Shown here piece by piece: positions 41,924 through 49,888 of a stretch of DNA of 64,000 nt (position 1 is its first letter; each line of letters opens with the position of its first letter). The stretch lies in contig NZ_JAAGLY010000033.1 of the NCBI RefSeq assembly GCF_010548375.1, positions 1 to 64,000 of the forward strand, in the 5' to 3' direction. The position numbers and the translations under genes were made by a program. A model generated the notes under the pieces. It was not told the DNA's origin, did no database searches, and worked only from the letters and a program-made list of their open reading frames with translations. The DNA is from Streptomyces sp. SID13726. GTDB taxonomy: Bacteria; Actinomycetota; Actinomycetes; Streptomycetales; Streptomycetaceae.

Positions 41924-44900
41924 ATGGTGCAAGTCCTTGTCGCACACGCACAGGGTGAAGAAGACCTCGCCGAAAAGGTCGGCGCCCCTCTGGCCCTCGC
42001 CGGATACGAGGTCCTGCACTACGGCACGCTCCTCGTCGGCGAGTCCCTGAGCGACAAGGCCTCGCAGGCGATCGCCCAGGGAAGTCCACTCGTCCTCTGC
42101 GGAACGGTCAGGGCGGCCGGCACTCCCTGGGCACGGCGGCTGGTCAACGCCGCCCGGCACCACCCCGGCGTACGGATCTTCGCCCTCCAGATGGAGCAGG
42201 ACGCGGACCTGGAGACACTGACCCTCGACGGCAAGGTCGCTCTCTACTGGCAGGACCCGGCCAGAGCGATCGCCGCACTGGTCGACGCCCTCTCGGCGTA
42301 CTACCCGGTCGACGGATCCGACGAGCCGACCGGCGGTCGAGCATCCGACGACCTGGAAAGCCGGTACCGCGACCTCGCCCTCAGCACCTGCGACATCGTG
42401 CACCTCGCCTATCTCCCCATCGAGGACCGCGAACTCGCCACCAAGGAACTGCTGTTGCGCAGTCTGTACGTCTCCCTGCGCGTCGGCGTGCAGATCGCGT
42501 TGGGAAGCGCCGCGCACGAACTCGACAAGACGCTTCAGGACATGGAGGGTCAGCGCGGAGGGATCGGCAATACGACCGACTCCGAGTCCCGGTTCTCCAT
42601 CGGACGGCGTCTCGAGCAGTCGAAACGGCTGGTGGTGCTGGGCGATCCGGGGGCCGGCAAGAGCACCATGCTGCGCTGGATCGCGACAGCCTATCTGCTG
42701 CGTCTGAAAGCAGACCCGGACTGGCGGGAGCTGCCCGACGTCGACACCCTCCCCGATGCCGATTGGCTACCCCTCCTCATCCGGTGCCGGGAGATCGACG
42801 AGGGACAGGGGCTGGGATCGCTCGAAGACATCGTCCGACGCCAGCTACGTCACGACGCCCAATCCAGATTCTCCGAGGCGGAGACCACGAGCCTGGCCGA
42901 GGTACTGCTCGACGCTCTTCAGGACGGGCGGGTCCTGCTGCTGATCGACGGTCTCGACGAGATCGCCGACCCGGGCCTGCGGGCCCGGTTCTGCAGCCAG
43001 ATCGAGCAGATCCACGTCGCCCACCCGCAGGCTTCCATCGTCGTCACGTCCCGGATCGTCGGATACAAGGAGATGGGGCTGGCCATCGGTCGCGGTTTCG
43101 AGCATGTGACGGTGCTCGATCTCACCCCGGAGGACAAGGACGACTTCGCGCAGCGCTGGTGCGAAGTGGCCGAACCGTTGGCAGGCCGGGAGGAGGCGAG
43201 GCGACAGCTGGTGAGTGACATCCACAGCTCGGACCGCATCGAGCGCCTCACCGGCAATCCGATGCTCCTGACCACGATGGCACTGGTCAAGAAGAAGGTC
43301 GGCAAGCTTCCGAGTCACCGTGCGGATCTCTACCGGGAGGCCGTGGACGTGCTCCTGAGCTGGCGCAGCAGCGCGAGCGAGCGGATCGACCGGTACGAGG
43401 CGCTTCCGCAGTTGCAGTATCTGGCGTACTCCATGTGTGACGCCGGGGTGCAGCAGATGCGCGAGGACCAGGTGCTCGACACGCTCGAACGGATGCGGGA
43501 GGAGTTCCCGGTCGTCCGGGCGGCCCACAATCATTCACCCCTTGAGTTCCTACGACTGCTGGAGAGCCGGACGGGCATCCTCGTCGAATCCGGCCATGCC
43601 CGCCACCACGGTGAGCTGGTGCCGGTGTACGAGTTCCGGCACCTGACATTCCAGGAGTACCTGGCGGGGCTCGCGCTGGTGACAGGGCGTTTCCCGGGCA
43701 AGGAGAGGGGGAGGCCGCTGGCGGATCAGGTGGCTGTGCTCGCGGCACGGACTTCTCCCGATCCGCACTCGTTCAGCAATCCAGCCGCAGCAGAGAGCTG
43801 GCACGAAGCCCTCCGCCTGTGTGTTATGTCGTGCAATGACGACGATGTGGACAGTGTGCTTCTCGCCATCGCACTCCCGCTGGGAGACGAGCCTGAAGAA
43901 ACCGGTGCCGTCAGGGCAACGCTGGCCGTCGCGTGCCTCTCCGACGAGCCCAATGTGAGCGAGGGTGCGGCACTGCAGATCATCGACAGGTTCGTCGAGG
44001 CATCAGATGACGACAGGTACAGCAACAGAGACTCGCCCAGTGCTGAGATGTTGGCTTCCATATGGGGGCCCGTACTGATCCGTCGCCTGATCGCGGCCTG
44101 GCTGGAGAAACCATCGGATTTCTGGCGACTCGGCGGTGTAATCTCCTCAGCGCTCGGCCACGGCATACCCAAGTCAAGCCACGAGGTGGAAGTCTGGGTT
44201 GGACAGCAGACCCGCCGGCTTGCCGAACCAGACGCCTGCACCTCTATCGAAGCAGCGCTCGCGCTTATGGAGGCGGGATTCCAGGGCACCATCGTACTTG
44301 TGCCCGATTTGATACCGCGACTGACGGCGATGCTGTCACTCGGACTATGCGAAAGCACATCAGCCGCTTGGGCTCTCTGCTGGCTGTCCAAAGGCACATC
44401 GGTCTACGCGCAACAACGCACATGGGAACCCACAACTCAGCAACTGCACGAATTGACACGGATCATCAAGACCGGAGAACTGTCCGCGGAGGCCGTCGCG
44501 TATCTCTTGCTCTGTTTCGACGACAGCAGCAAGGCCGCCCACCACGCTATGGGCCCCTCCGTGATCAAGCACTTCGAAGCAAGCACGTCAAAGGGGCGCG
44601 AACTCCTCTCGCAGGAGTACGCGCGGCTCTTTCCTCAAGAGAGCGCCCCAGTAATCCCATTTATCCGACATCGCGACCCGGAGGTTCGCCGGGCGGCGGT
44701 CCTCCTCCTGTCAGCCCTGGAGACCTCCCAGGCAGCAGACACCCTGCTGGATATCCTGCCCGACACCAAGGAACCCGAGTTGTACGAGTCCATCGCTCGG
44801 TCCCTGGGTCGATTCGGCGACTCACGCGCGGTGAAACCACTGCTCAACCTCAAGAAAGAGCTGACATTGGAACCGCCGTCGGTGGTGATCGCCGCCCTGT

Positions 44901-45208
44901 CGGCATTGGGCGACCAGCGATCCGCTCGGGCCGCCACACAAGCTCTGAGAAGCGTGGACAGTGAGGAAAGAGCCCGCGCCCTGTGGTCGCTGGCGTCCGT
45001 GGAGCGGGACAAGGTCACCCGTGTACTACTGTCCCGCGACCGCTATGACAATCGGCCAGGACGTGATCCTCAGCAGAAAATCACCGAAAAGGATCTCGCA
45101 GCGTACAGCAAAGCAGTCCAGCTCCCCTTGGAAGAAGTCCGCACCCGCTACGAAGACCTAGCCACCCGCTACTCCCTCAAACTCGCCTGGATCCCCACCC
45201 AACGCTGA
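41924..45208 (+). CDS. STAND NTPase: TIR-like, NACHT and HEAT-repeat protein
   Basis: 1094 residues from ATG at 41924, preceded by GGGGGG. The N-terminal ~125 residues resemble a second, divergent TIR domain (VQVLVAHAQGEEDLAEKVGA, YEVLHYGTLLVGESLSDKA). A helical linker is followed by a NACHT domain: Walker A VLGDPGAGKST (Lys246), Walker B LLLIDGLDEI (Asp342, Asp345, Glu346), sensor-like SIVVTSRIVGY, and YEFRHLTFQEYLAG at the end of the winged region. The C-terminal third has HEAT-like repeats (about 910-1030: RDPEVRRAAVLLLSALE, LYESIARSLGRFGDSRAV), probably the sensor. From about 43.8 kb onwards the codon use is less GC-biased than elsewhere, suggesting transfer. This is a bacterial NLR-like anti-phage architecture. 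Confidence 0.88.
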   Translation: MVQVLVAHAQGEEDLAEKVGAPLALAGYEVLHYGTLLVGESLSDKASQAIAQGSPLVLCGTVRAAGTPWARRLVNAARHHPGVRIFALQMEQDADLETLTLDGKVALYWQDPARAIAALVDALSAYYPVDGSDEPTGGRASDDLESRYRDLALSTCDIVHLAYLPIEDRELATKELLLRSLYVSLRVGVQIALGSAAHELDKTLQDMEGQRGGIGNTTDSESRFSIGRRLEQSKRLVVLGDPGAGKSTMLRWIATAYLLRLKADPDWRELPDVDTLPDADWLPLLIRCREIDEGQGLGSLEDIVRRQLRHDAQSRFSEAETTSLAEVLLDALQDGRVLLLIDGLDEIADPGLRARFCSQIEQIHVAHPQASIVVTSRIVGYKEMGLAIGRGFEHVTVLDLTPEDKDDFAQRWCEVAEPLAGREEARRQLVSDIHSSDRIERLTGNPMLLTTMALVKKKVGKLPSHRADLYREAVDVLLSWRSSASERIDRYEALPQLQYLAYSMCDAGVQQMREDQVLDTLERMREEFPVVRAAHNHSPLEFLRLLESRTGILVESGHARHHGELVPVYEFRHLTFQEYLAGLALVTGRFPGKERGRPLADQVAVLAARTSPDPHSFSNPAAAESWHEALRLCVMSCNDDDVDSVLLAIALPLGDEPEETGAVRATLAVACLSDEPNVSEGAALQIIDRFVEASDDDRYSNRDSPSAEMLASIWGPVLIRRLIAAWLEKPSDFWRLGGVISSALGHGIPKSSHEVEVWVGQQTRRLAEPDACTSIEAALALMEAGFQGTIVLVPDLIPRLTAMLSLGLCESTSAAWALCWLSKGTSVYAQQRTWEPTTQQLHELTRIIKTGELSAEAVAYLLLCFDDSSKAAHHAMGPSVIKHFEASTSKGRELLSQEYARLFPQESAPVIPFIRHRDPEVRRAAVLLLSALETSQAADTLLDILPDTKEPELYESIARSLGRFGDSRAVKPLLNLKKELTLEPPSVVIAALSALGDQRSARAATQALRSVDSEERARALWSLASVERDKVTRVLLSRDRYDNRPGRDPQQKITEKDLAAYSKAVQLPLEEVRTRYEDLATRYSLKLAWIPTQR

Positions 45209-45213
45209 CCCCG

Positions 45214-45900
45214 CTACCCGGCGAACGGATCCTCCAGCTCCCCCCGCAGAATCCCCGCCGCCCCCTCCGCGTCCCCCTCCGCCACCGCCCGCACCAGCGC
45301 CGCGTGGGCCGCGTCGGCGGTGTTGGGGTCGGTGGTGCGGGCGGCGGTCAGGGTGAGGAGGTCGGTCAGGCCCTCGCGCAGGGCGGGGGTGAACTCGTGG
45401 AAGAGGTCGGTCAGTACGGGGTTGTGGGCGGCGGCGACCACCGTGGCGTGGAAGGTGATGTCGGCGTCGACGAAGGCCGCGTCGGAGGCCGTGGAGGCGG
45501 ATCGGCGGCCCTCCAGGGCGCGTTCCATCGCCGTCACGTCCTCGGGGGTGCGGCGGCGGGCGGCGAGGGTCGCGGCGTGGACCTCCAGGGCCATGCGGAC
45601 CTCGTAGACGTCGGTGACGGCGGCCCGGCGCAGCCGGGTGGGCCAGTCCTCGGTGACCTCGGTGGCGGTGACGAAGACGCCGGCGCCCTGGCGGGCCCGC
45701 ACCAGCCCGGCCCCGGCCAGCGCCCGCAGCGCCTCGCGGACCGTCGAGCGGCCGACGCCGAGTTCCTTCGCGAGGGTGGTCTCGCCCGGCAGCTTGGCGC
45801 CGACGGGCCAGTGGCCGGCGGCGATGTGCTCGCGCAGGCGTTCGGCGGCCTGCTCGACCAGGGGGCTGGGGCGGACGGGGCCTAGCGGCACGGCTTGCAC
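45214..45900 (-). CDS. FadR-subfamily GntR transcriptional regulator
   Basis: 228 residues from GTG at 45900. The N-terminal winged HTH (about 12-72) has LREHIAAGHWPVGAKLPGET and LAKELGVGRSTVREALRALA; the C-terminal FCD ligand-binding domain (about 90-215) has EVRMALEVHAATLAARR, DADITFHATVVAAAHNPVLT and the last metal-binding His in ADAAHAALVRAV. FCD regulators bind carboxylic acids with a metal through Asp/His residues. It is divergent from the leu leader; two direct repeats in the shared upstream region may be its operator. Its effector cannot be told from sequence. Confidence 0.87.
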   Translation of the reverse strand: MQAVPLGPVRPSPLVEQAAERLREHIAAGHWPVGAKLPGETTLAKELGVGRSTVREALRALAGAGLVRARQGAGVFVTATEVTEDWPTRLRRAAVTDVYEVRMALEVHAATLAARRRTPEDVTAMERALEGRRSASTASDAAFVDADITFHATVVAAAHNPVLTDLFHEFTPALREGLTDLLTLTAARTTDPNTADAAHAALVRAVAEGDAEGAAGILRGELEDPFAG

Positions 45901-45903
45901 CTG

Positions 45904-45943
45904 CTTGTCTGAGGAGTCAGCAGAATTCTACTTGTCTGAGGAG
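45904..45943. promoter_or_regulatory. Direct repeats CTTGTCTGAGGAG between regulator and leu leader
   Basis: Two perfect copies of the 13-mer CTTGTCTGAGGAG lie at 45904-45916 and 45931-45943, 27 bases apart (about 2.5 helical turns), with a partial third copy CTGAGGAG directly after. They sit at the start of the FadR-type gene and upstream of the leader peptide. A GntR-family operator is plausible but unproven. Confidence 0.5.
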
Positions 45944-45967
45944 CTGAGGAGTCGCTACGGTACGGCC

Positions 45968-46015
45968 ATGACGTTCCGCGGTCTCCTTCTTCTCGGCTGC
46001 CGCGGCGGGGCCTGA
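45968..46015 (+). CDS. Leucine leader peptide of leuA
   Basis: A 15-residue peptide, MTFRGLLLLGCRGGA, read from ATG 45968 to TGA 46015. It holds four consecutive Leu codons (CTC CTT CTT CTC); CTT is rare in Streptomyces, so shortage of charged leucyl-tRNA should stall the ribosome here. It lies 28 bases before the leuA start and overlaps the left arm of a strong hairpin. A ribosome site is weak. This is the layout of ribosome-mediated attenuation. Confidence 0.75.
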   Translation: MTFRGLLLLGCRGGA

Positions 46016-46037
46016 CGCGACCGGCACCCCGCCGCGG
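46000..46037 (+). terminator. Putative leuA attenuator hairpin
   Basis: A perfect 11-base inverted repeat, CCGCGGCGGGG (46000-46010) and CCCCGCCGCGG (46027-46037), with a 16-base loop. The left arm overlaps the last codons of the leader peptide; the right arm ends just before the leuA start. A ribosome reaching the leader stop or stalled at the Leu codons would change its folding, which could control termination or leuA translation. No U tract follows. Confidence 0.6.
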
Positions 46038-46043
46038 GACGCC

Positions 46044-47819
46044 GTGCTGCCGGTCACCGTCCCGACCGCGACGAAGGCAGCCACCGCAGTGCAGACCCTC
46101 TGGAACCCCCAGCGCCCCGGCCCCATGCCGTTCCACCGCTACCGCCCCTACGACCAGCGCGTCGACGTCCCCGTCTCCGACCGGGGCTGGCCCGCCGCCC
46201 GCATCGACCGCGCCCCGCTCTGGGTCCCCGTCGACCTGCGCGACGGCAACCAGGCCCTGGCCGAGCCGATGGACACCCCGCGCAAGAGCCGCTTCTTCGA
46301 CCTGCTGGTGCGCACCGGCTTCAAGGAGATCGAGGTCGGCTACCCCTCCGCGAGCCGCACCGACTTCGACTTCGTACGGCACCTGGTGACCAGCGGGGCC
46401 GTCCCCGACGACGTCACCCCCGTCGTGTTCACCCCGGCCAGGGCCGACCTCATCGACCGGACCTTCGACTCGATCGCAGAGCTGCCGCGGGCCGTCGTCC
46501 ACCTCTACATCGCCACCTCGCCGGTGTGGCGGGACGTGGTCCTCGGCCGGGACCGGAAGGAGGTGTGGCGGACCGTGCGGACGGCGGCCGAGCGGATGGC
46601 CCGCCGGGCCGCTCCGGGGACCCGCTTCCAGTTCTCCCCCGAGACCTTCAACCTCACCGAGCCGGACTTCGTCCTGGAGCTGTGCGACGGGCTGACCGAG
46701 CTGTGGGACGCGAGCCCGGACCGCCCGGTCACGCACAACCTCCCGGCCACCGTCGAGATCGCCACCCCGAACGTCTACGCCGACCAGATCGAGTACCTGC
46801 ACCGGAACCTGGCCCGCCGCGACTCCGTGATCCTCTCCGTCCACCCGCACAACGACCGCGGCACCGGCGTCGCCTGCGCCGAACTCGCCGTGCTGGCAGG
46901 CGCCCAGCGCGTGGAGGGCTGTCTCTTTGGCAACGGCGAGCGCACCGGCAACGTCGACCTGGTGACCCTCGCGATGAACCTGTACGCCCAAGGGGTGGAC
47001 CCCATGGTCGACTTCGGCGACATCGACGCGGTGCGGGAGACCGTCGAGCACTGCAACCGGCTCCCGGTGCACCCCCGCCATCCGTACGCGGGCGACCTCG
47101 TGTACACCGCGTTCTCCGGCACCCACCAGGACGCCATCAGCAAGGGCCTCGCCCACCGGGAGCGGCACCCGGACGAGCCCTGGCAGGTCCCCTACCTGCC
47201 GATCGACCCGGCCGACGTGGGGCGGACGTACGAGGCGGTGATCCGCGTCAACTCCCAGTCCGGCAAGGGCGGAACGGCGTATCTGCTGCGCACCCGGCAC
47301 GGCATCGACCTGCCCGTGCGGATGCGCCCCGACTTCGCCCGGGTGGTCCAGGAGGCCACCGACACCGGCGGCCGGGAGATCACACCCGGGGAGCTGTACG
47401 AGCTGTTCGAGACCACCTACCTGGCCGAGGGCGACGTACGGCTGCACGCCTGGTCATCGTACGAGGAGGCGCCCGGCGTGCACCGCTTCGTGTGCACGCT
47501 GGAGGCCGGGGACCGGGTCGGCGACCACGAGGGCACGGGCGGCAGCCCGGTCTCCGCGTTCGTGGACGCGCTGGCCGGGGCGGGGCACACCGTCGAGATC
47601 GTCGACTTCACGGAGCAGGAGCGGAAGCGGGAGCGGGAGCAGGAGCAGGAGCGGAAGAGGGAACAGGAGCAGGAACACGGCCGGGAGGGCGGCACCGTCG
47701 CCTACGCCGAGTGCCGCGTGGACGGCCGTACGGCCTGGGGCGCGGGCGTGGGCGTGGGCGTGGGGCCGTCGGCCGGGGTGCGGGCCGTGCTCTCCGCCAT
47801 GAACCGGGTGACGCGATGA
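46044..47819 (+). CDS. leuA: 2-isopropylmalate synthase with charged repeat insertion
   Basis: 591 residues from GTG at 46044; GTG 46089 and ATG 46125 are possible later starts. It is the Mycobacterium-type LeuA: LWNPQRPGPMPFHRYRPY at the N-terminus, HMGL-like barrel with APLWVPVDLRDGNQAL, GFKEIEVGYPSASRTDFDF, SVHPHNDRGTG and GCLFGNGERTGN, then the linker and LeuA dimer (leucine-binding) domain. It condenses ketoisovalerate with acetyl-CoA, the first step to leucine. The regulatory domain carries a ~25-residue Glu/Arg/Gln/Lys repeat near residue 524-548. Leader-peptide attenuation is likely. The stop overlaps the next gene's ATG. It looks divergent from the usual Streptomyces LeuA, so a second paralogue may exist elsewhere. 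Confidence 0.88.
   Translation: MLPVTVPTATKAATAVQTLWNPQRPGPMPFHRYRPYDQRVDVPVSDRGWPAARIDRAPLWVPVDLRDGNQALAEPMDTPRKSRFFDLLVRTGFKEIEVGYPSASRTDFDFVRHLVTSGAVPDDVTPVVFTPARADLIDRTFDSIAELPRAVVHLYIATSPVWRDVVLGRDRKEVWRTVRTAAERMARRAAPGTRFQFSPETFNLTEPDFVLELCDGLTELWDASPDRPVTHNLPATVEIATPNVYADQIEYLHRNLARRDSVILSVHPHNDRGTGVACAELAVLAGAQRVEGCLFGNGERTGNVDLVTLAMNLYAQGVDPMVDFGDIDAVRETVEHCNRLPVHPRHPYAGDLVYTAFSGTHQDAISKGLAHRERHPDEPWQVPYLPIDPADVGRTYEAVIRVNSQSGKGGTAYLLRTRHGIDLPVRMRPDFARVVQEATDTGGREITPGELYELFETTYLAEGDVRLHAWSSYEEAPGVHRFVCTLEAGDRVGDHEGTGGSPVSAFVDALAGAGHTVEIVDFTEQERKREREQEQERKREQEQEHGREGGTVAYAECRVDGRTAWGAGVGVGVGPSAGVRAVLSAMNRVTR
47613..47686 (+). repeat. Hexanucleotide-like GAGCAG/GAGCGG repeats inside leuA
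   Basis: Repeated GAGCAG, GAGCGG and GAGCGGAAG units encode alternating Glu-Gln-Glu-Arg-Lys-Arg residues in frame within the LeuA regulatory domain, just before the strand AYAECRVDGRTAW. Copy number may vary between strains because of slippage. Confidence 0.75.
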
Positions 47820-48604
47820 GGGAGGTGTTGCGCGCCGCGGACGTGCACGTCGTCAGGGACGGGAAGGCGATCCTCCAGGAGGTCTCGCTGACCGTCCGGG
47901 CGGGCGAGCACTGGGCGCTGCTCGGCGCCAACGGCGCGGGCAAGTCCACGCTGCTCAGCCTGCTCGGCGCCCTGGTCCACCCCACCCGGGGCACGGTCGA
48001 GGTGCTGGGCCGCCGGCTGGGCCGGGTCGATCTGCGGGAGCTGCGCGCGTACGTCGGTCACGTCAACCCCCGCCATCCGCTCACCGCGCCGCTGCGGGTC
48101 CGGGACATCGTCCTGACCGGGCTGACCAACTCCGTGGTCCCGCTGCCCCGTTGGGAGCCGACGCGGCAGCAGCGGGAGCGGGCCGACCGGCTCGTCGCCA
48201 CGCTGGGTCTCGCCGACCTCGGCGAGGCGCGCTGGCCCACCCTCTCCCAGGGCCAGCGGGGCCGCACCCTCATCGCCCGCGCGCTGATGCCCGAGCCGCG
48301 GCTGCTGCTGCTCGACGAACCGGCGACCGGTCTCGACCTGCCCGGCCGGGAGCGGCTGATCGACGCGCTGGACTCGTTGCGCCGGGAGCATCCGACGCTG
48401 GCGACGGTCCTGGTCACCCATCACCTGGAGGAGCTTCCGGCGGGCACCACCCACGCGATGCTGCTGCGCGACGGCCGGGTCCTCGCGCAGGGCCCGGCAC
48501 CGCACGTCCTCACCGGTGACCAGGTCGGCAAGTGCTTCGACCTGCCGCTGGTCCTGGAGCGGCACGACGGCCGCTGGACGGTCCGCATCCGGGGCCGGGC
48601 ATGA
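47816..48604 (+). CDS. ABC-type ATP-binding protein coupled to leuA
   Basis: 262 residues from ATG at 47816, overlapping the leuA stop (ATGA). A single ABC domain: Walker A GANGAGKST, Q-loop region HVNPRHPL, signature LSQGQRGRT, Walker B LLLLDEPATGLD and H-loop THHLEEL. The signature has Gln-Gly-Gln where most have Ser-Gly-Gly-Gln, as in the iron/molybdate-like YlmA and ModF-type ATPases. No permease gene is nearby, so it may work with a distant transporter or have a non-transport role. Co-expression with leuA is expected from the overlap, but a functional link is unknown. Confidence 0.85.
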   Translation: MREVLRAADVHVVRDGKAILQEVSLTVRAGEHWALLGANGAGKSTLLSLLGALVHPTRGTVEVLGRRLGRVDLRELRAYVGHVNPRHPLTAPLRVRDIVLTGLTNSVVPLPRWEPTRQQRERADRLVATLGLADLGEARWPTLSQGQRGRTLIARALMPEPRLLLLDEPATGLDLPGRERLIDALDSLRREHPTLATVLVTHHLEELPAGTTHAMLLRDGRVLAQGPAPHVLTGDQVGKCFDLPLVLERHDGRWTVRIRGRA

Positions 48605-48608
48605 CGAA

Positions 48609-48637
48609 GGGGGCGCCCCGCACCGCCGGGCGCCCCC
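48609..48637. terminator. Bidirectional terminator hairpin
   Basis: A perfect 10-base inverted repeat (GGGGGCGCCC at 48609-48618; GGGCGCCCCC at 48628-48637; 9-base loop) lies between the convergent ABC ATPase and EF-hand genes. It can serve both transcripts. Confidence 0.8.
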
Positions 48638-48650
48638 TGCTCCGTACGCC

Positions 48651-48869
48651 TTACTTGCTCAGGTAGGCCCAGAACTCGTCGAACGACAGGAGCTTGTCGC
48701 CGTTCAGGTCGCGGCTCTTGATGATCGCCTCGGCGACCGACTCGGTCACGTTCCAGTCGCCGCCCTGGGCCAGGGCGGACTTGAACTCGGCGGCGGTGAT
48801 GGAGCCGTCACCGTCCGCATCGATGCGCTCGAACTGCTTGCGTGCTTCCTCGATGTCGATGTGCGCCAC
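48651..48869 (-). CDS. EF-hand calcium-binding protein
   Basis: 72 residues from GTG at 48869, with AAAGGGG about 7 bases upstream. It has two EF-hand loops: DADGDGSITAAEF (canonical, Asp at positions 1, 3 and 5, Glu at 12) and DLNGDKLLSFDEF (Asn at position 3, Lys at 6 where Gly is usual, Glu at 12). It is cytoplasmic, and resembles the small calerythrin/Cab-type calcium-binding proteins of Streptomyces, which may buffer calcium or act in aerial growth. A bidirectional terminator lies just downstream. Confidence 0.85.
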   Translation of the reverse strand: MAHIDIEEARKQFERIDADGDGSITAAEFKSALAQGGDWNVTESVAEAIIKSRDLNGDKLLSFDEFWAYLSK

Positions 48870-48927
48870 CGGTCCGCCCCTTTTCTGGCCTCTGTCGTGT
48901 CCTGCTGGCTTGCTGCCGCAGGTCAGA

Positions 48928-49839
48928 TTAGCGGCCCGCTCCGGCCTCCAGTGCGGCGACCACCCAGGCGAAGTCCTGCTCATGGGCCGGGAGGGGCGCG
49001 CCCTTCAGAATCCCCATGAGTTCGCGGTACCGGGCCAGGCCGGTGTTGTGGGTGGCCTTCATGCGGTCGAGGACGCCGGCCCGGTCGGCGTCGCCGAGCA
49101 GTTCCCGCAGCACCGCCTCGGCCTCCGGCGCCTCGGGGGCGATGCCGTCCGCGCGGGCCCGGCCCACGAGCCGGACCAGCCGCTCGAAGAACCCCATGGC
49201 GGCGCCGGGCGAGGTGCCGGACTCCCGGTCGGCGGAGTTGAACTCGGCCGCCCTGCGCATCAGCGCCCGGAACTCCGGGTCCCGCACCAGCTCCGCGAGC
49301 TCCACCCAGGCGTCGACCTGCTCTGGGGTCGGGTCGTCCGGCAGGTTCAGGGCGCTGTCGCGCATCCGGTCCCGCACGTCCGGGTCGGCGAGGTCGAGTC
49401 CGTGGAACGTCTCCGCCACGAACTCCTCCATGATCCGCCTGCGTTCGGCGGCGGACAGTCGTGCCAGCTTGTGCATCAGGGTCATCTCCTCCGCGGTCGA
49501 ACCGCGTCTCGCGACGGTCGACAGCACCGCGCGGGTCACCTTCAGCGAGGCGATCCGCGCGTCCAGCGCGGCCACGTGCGCGGCGGCGACCGACGCGAGG
49601 TTCTTCTCGCCCTCGACCACCTCGCGTACGACGTCCAGGCCGAGACCCAGTTCGCGCAGCGTGCGGATCAGTTCCAGGCGGGCGGCGGCCTCGGTGTCGT
49701 AGAGCCGGTAGCCGCCCGTGGAGCGCGCCACCGGGTGCAGTACGCCCTCGTCGGACCAGTAGCGGATGGTCCGCACGGTCAGTCCGGTGGCGCGGGCCAG
49801 CTCGCCGATGGTGAAAAGCGCGGTGCCGTCCTCGATCAT
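48928..49839 (-). CDS. MerR-family transcriptional regulator
   Basis: 303 residues from ATG at 49839. The MerR winged HTH spans about residues 8-76: FTIGELARATGLTVRTIRYW, SDEGVLHPVARSTGGYRLYD, and LIRTLRELGLGLDVVREVV. A long coiled-coil helix follows and then a ~200-residue helical C-terminal domain that likely binds an effector and lacks the metal-binding Cys pattern. It is divergent from the acetyltransferase gene (50 bases apart), which it may control together with itself. The ligand is unknown. Confidence 0.88.
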   Translation of the reverse strand: MIEDGTALFTIGELARATGLTVRTIRYWSDEGVLHPVARSTGGYRLYDTEAAARLELIRTLRELGLGLDVVREVVEGEKNLASVAAAHVAALDARIASLKVTRAVLSTVARRGSTAEEMTLMHKLARLSAAERRRIMEEFVAETFHGLDLADPDVRDRMRDSALNLPDDPTPEQVDAWVELAELVRDPEFRALMRRAAEFNSADRESGTSPGAAMGFFERLVRLVGRARADGIAPEAPEAEAVLRELLGDADRAGVLDRMKATHNTGLARYRELMGILKGAPLPAHEQDFAWVVAALEAGAGR

Positions 49840-49888
49840 GTCTGCGAGTGTGGGCCTTCCAGTGGGTGGAGACTCAAGGGAGGCCGCG

